7,394 nucleotides of DNA. Origin: Actinobacteria bacterium UBA3028 (GTDB lineage Bacteria > Actinomycetota > Actinomycetes > Nanopelagicales > Nanopelagicaceae). Under the pieces are notes generated by a model. That model was not told where the DNA came from, ran no database searches, and saw nothing but the letters and a program-made list of their open reading frames with translations. Shown here in pieces: positions 6,635 to 7,394 of the stretch (within the stretch, counting starts at the first letter, position 1; each line of letters begins with the position of its first letter). The stretch covers positions 1-7,394 of the forward strand of contig DFDL01000035.1 in the NCBI GenBank assembly GCA_002367715.1. The letters are read 5' to 3'. Position numbers and translations under genes: made by a program.

Positions 6635-6661
6635 TAACAGAAACAACCTTTGGTTCTGTTA
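6635..6661. other. Hairpin just upstream of the binding-protein gene
   Basis: TAACAGAA (6635-6642) and TTCTGTTA (6654-6661) are exact 8-nt complements, with a further CC/GG pair (6647-6648 with 6652-6653) closing a 3-nt loop after a bulge. It stands 15 nt upstream of the Shine-Dalgarno and is not followed by a T tract in the minus direction. A role in mRNA 5'-end stabilisation or processing is more likely than termination. The structure is seen; the role is inferred. Confidence 0.5.
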
Positions 6662-6667
6662 ATCGAA

Positions 6668-6692
6668 CTAGGAATGTAGCTACGAGCCCTAG
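6668..6692. other. Second inverted repeat in the permease/binding-protein gap
   Basis: CTAGG (6668-6672) pairs with CCTAG (6688-6692). The loop contains a perfect 8-bp palindrome, GTAGCTAC (6676-6683). It could be a small RNA hairpin or a weak operator. Stem length is short, so chance is possible. Confidence 0.3.
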
Positions 6693-6702
6693 AACAATTC
6701 TG

Positions 6703-6738
6703 TGAATCTATTGGGGATTCAGCCCGACCTGCAAGGTC
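6703..6738. other. Two short hairpins after the permease gene
   Basis: TGAATC/GATTCA (6703-6708 with 6716-6721) and GACCT/AGGTC (6726-6730 with 6734-6738, loop of 3) follow the permease stop by under 20 nt. In the minus direction neither is followed by a T run, so they do not form a classic terminator for the permease; they could slow exonucleases or mark an RNA processing point. This 147-nt gap (6609-6755) contains no gene I can support. Confidence 0.35.
6705..6734 (-). promoter_or_regulatory. Candidate internal promoter of the binding-protein gene
   Basis: TTGCAG (6729-6734) and TAGATT (6705-6710) are 18 nt apart on the minus strand and resemble -35 and -10 boxes; the same TAGATT occurs before rhaM. 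A start near 6698 would give a leader of about 90 nt containing the two downstream hairpins. Extra transcription of a binding protein relative to its permease would make sense, but the match overlaps inverted repeats and could be chance. Confidence 0.25.
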
Positions 6739-6755
6739 TTTTTTATAACATTCTG

Positions 6756-7394
6756 CTAACTCTTGTTGGCCGCCTTCGTCTTTGCTGCCTTCGCCTTGTT
6801 GATCAAGACCGGAGCCGCAACCGAGGTGAGGAGCAAAATACCGGTGACGATGGTTCGCCATTGGGCATTGATCTCGCGAAGAGTCAGCCAGGACTCAACG
6901 CTGCCAGCTAGAAGCACGCCGGCGATGACGCCCCACATGGTTCCGATTCCACCAAAAATTGAGACACCGCCCAGTAAGCAAGCAGAGATCACTAAGAGTT
7001 CTAGACCAACACCATTATCAGCCTGCGCTGTTGAGAATCTAAATGTGTAAACCATTCCCGCAACGCCTGAGAGGAAACCGGTAAATGTAAAGCAGATAAC
7101 TTTATGCCTAACAACATTTATACCGGCAAACCTTGCACCTTCTGGGCTCTGTCCGATTGCAAGAGTACGTCGTCCAAATGCAGTGTTATGTAACAGCAGA
7201 GCAAATCCGATTCCTATGATTATGATTGGAATAAGTGTCTGTGGGATAAATGTGGTGCCGATAGTTTCGAAGCCAAAGCTCGTATATCTCTCGGGGAACT
7301 CATTGATTGTGTTAGTTCCTAATATTCCGTTGGCGATTCCACGGTAGAGCGCCAGCGTTCCGATGGTGACCGCAAGTGAACCCAGCCCCACCTT
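6756..7394 (-). CDS. Sugar ABC transporter permease, RhaP/RhaQ-like (partial, C-terminal 212 residues)
   Basis: This is the C-terminal part of an inner-membrane permease of the ribose/rhamnose (RbsC-like, COG1172) class; the 5' end lies beyond the window. The first visible residues (KVGLGSLAVTIGTLALYRG) are an internal conserved block, so the GTG at 7391 is not a start. Full-length relatives have about 320-340 residues. Hydrophobic segments occur at about 5-20, 52-70, 100-118, 130-165 and 180-198 of the visible part. The conserved ATPase-coupling loop (GQSPEGARFAGI) follows the second, and LLGGVSIFGG lies at about 140-149. A Lys/Ala tail (NKAKAAKTKAANKS) faces the cytoplasm. It ends 147 nt before the RhaS-type binding-protein gene, which argues for rhamnose transport. 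In rhizobial loci RhaQ is the last permease, making RhaQ plausible, but RhaP cannot be excluded. Confidence 0.88.
   Translation of the reverse strand, partial: KVGLGSLAVTIGTLALYRGIANGILGTNTINEFPERYTSFGFETIGTTFIPQTLIPIIIIGIGFALLLHNTAFGRRTLAIGQSPEGARFAGINVVRHKVICFTFTGFLSGVAGMVYTFRFSTAQADNGVGLELLVISACLLGGVSIFGGIGTMWGVIAGVLLAGSVESWLTLREINAQWRTIVTGILLLTSVAAPVLINKAKAAKTKAANKS

Noticed and set aside
6644..6720. tRNA-like fragment on the minus strand (a TTCGATT loop and an ending ACCA)
   Set aside because: The putative T stem does not pair, and no matching 5' acceptor arm, D arm or anticodon arm is found at the required spacing.
6726..6744. Plus-strand terminator-like signal (5-bp GACCT/AGGTC stem followed by six T)
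   Set aside because: There is no plus-strand gene to terminate, and the stem is short; the T run is the complement of an A run after the permease stop.
1..7394. CRISPR arrays, insertion sequences, phage genes or toxin-antitoxin pairs
   Set aside because: No spaced direct repeats, transposase motifs, terminal repeats or small paired genes were seen; the window is nearly filled by sugar metabolism and transport genes.

Overview
The window holds most of an L-rhamnose uptake and breakdown locus, and every supported gene is on the minus strand (transcription runs from high to low coordinates). In transcription order it contains: the C-terminal two thirds of a ribose-type ABC permease (6756 to the window edge), a RhaS-type sugar-binding protein (5598-6608), a terminator and regulatory gap (5460-5597), then rhaM mutarotase (5136-5459), rhaI isomerase (3930-5096), rhaEW fused aldolase/dehydrogenase (1888-3927), rhaB kinase (445-1884) and the N-terminal third of an aldo/keto reductase (1-466), which runs off the low end.

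Together these genes spell a nearly complete phosphorylated rhamnose pathway. The binding protein and permease import rhamnose. RhaM interconverts its anomers, RhaI makes L-rhamnulose, and RhaB makes L-rhamnulose-1-phosphate. The aldolase half of RhaEW splits this to DHAP and L-lactaldehyde, and the dehydrogenase half oxidises the lactaldehyde to L-lactate. The ABC ATPase, the second permease and the regulator are not in the window. The five catabolic genes look like one operon: gaps are 39 nt, 2 nt and 3 nt, and rhaB overlaps the terminal reductase gene by 22 nt. The transport genes seem to be a separate or only partly read-through unit, because a good intrinsic terminator follows the binding-protein gene.

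The organism is probably a moderate-GC actinobacterium. The isomerase resembles the short Streptomyces-type RhaI, the RhaEW fusion and ABC import suit soil or freshwater Actinobacteria, and codon use is less GC-rich than in Streptomyces. A freshwater Nanopelagicales-like lineage would fit, but this is inference from gene type and composition, not a marker gene.

I found no previously undescribed system. The points most worth checking are: an Asp where characterised rhamnose isomerases have a metal-binding His; a 23-bp near-perfect palindrome spanning the stop codon of the binding-protein gene; the uninvestigated role of the co-transcribed aldo/keto reductase; a binding protein with a Sec signal peptide but no lipobox Cys and with a TTG start; a hairpin-rich 147-nt gap between permease and binding protein; and a rhaM start that looks nearly leaderless.
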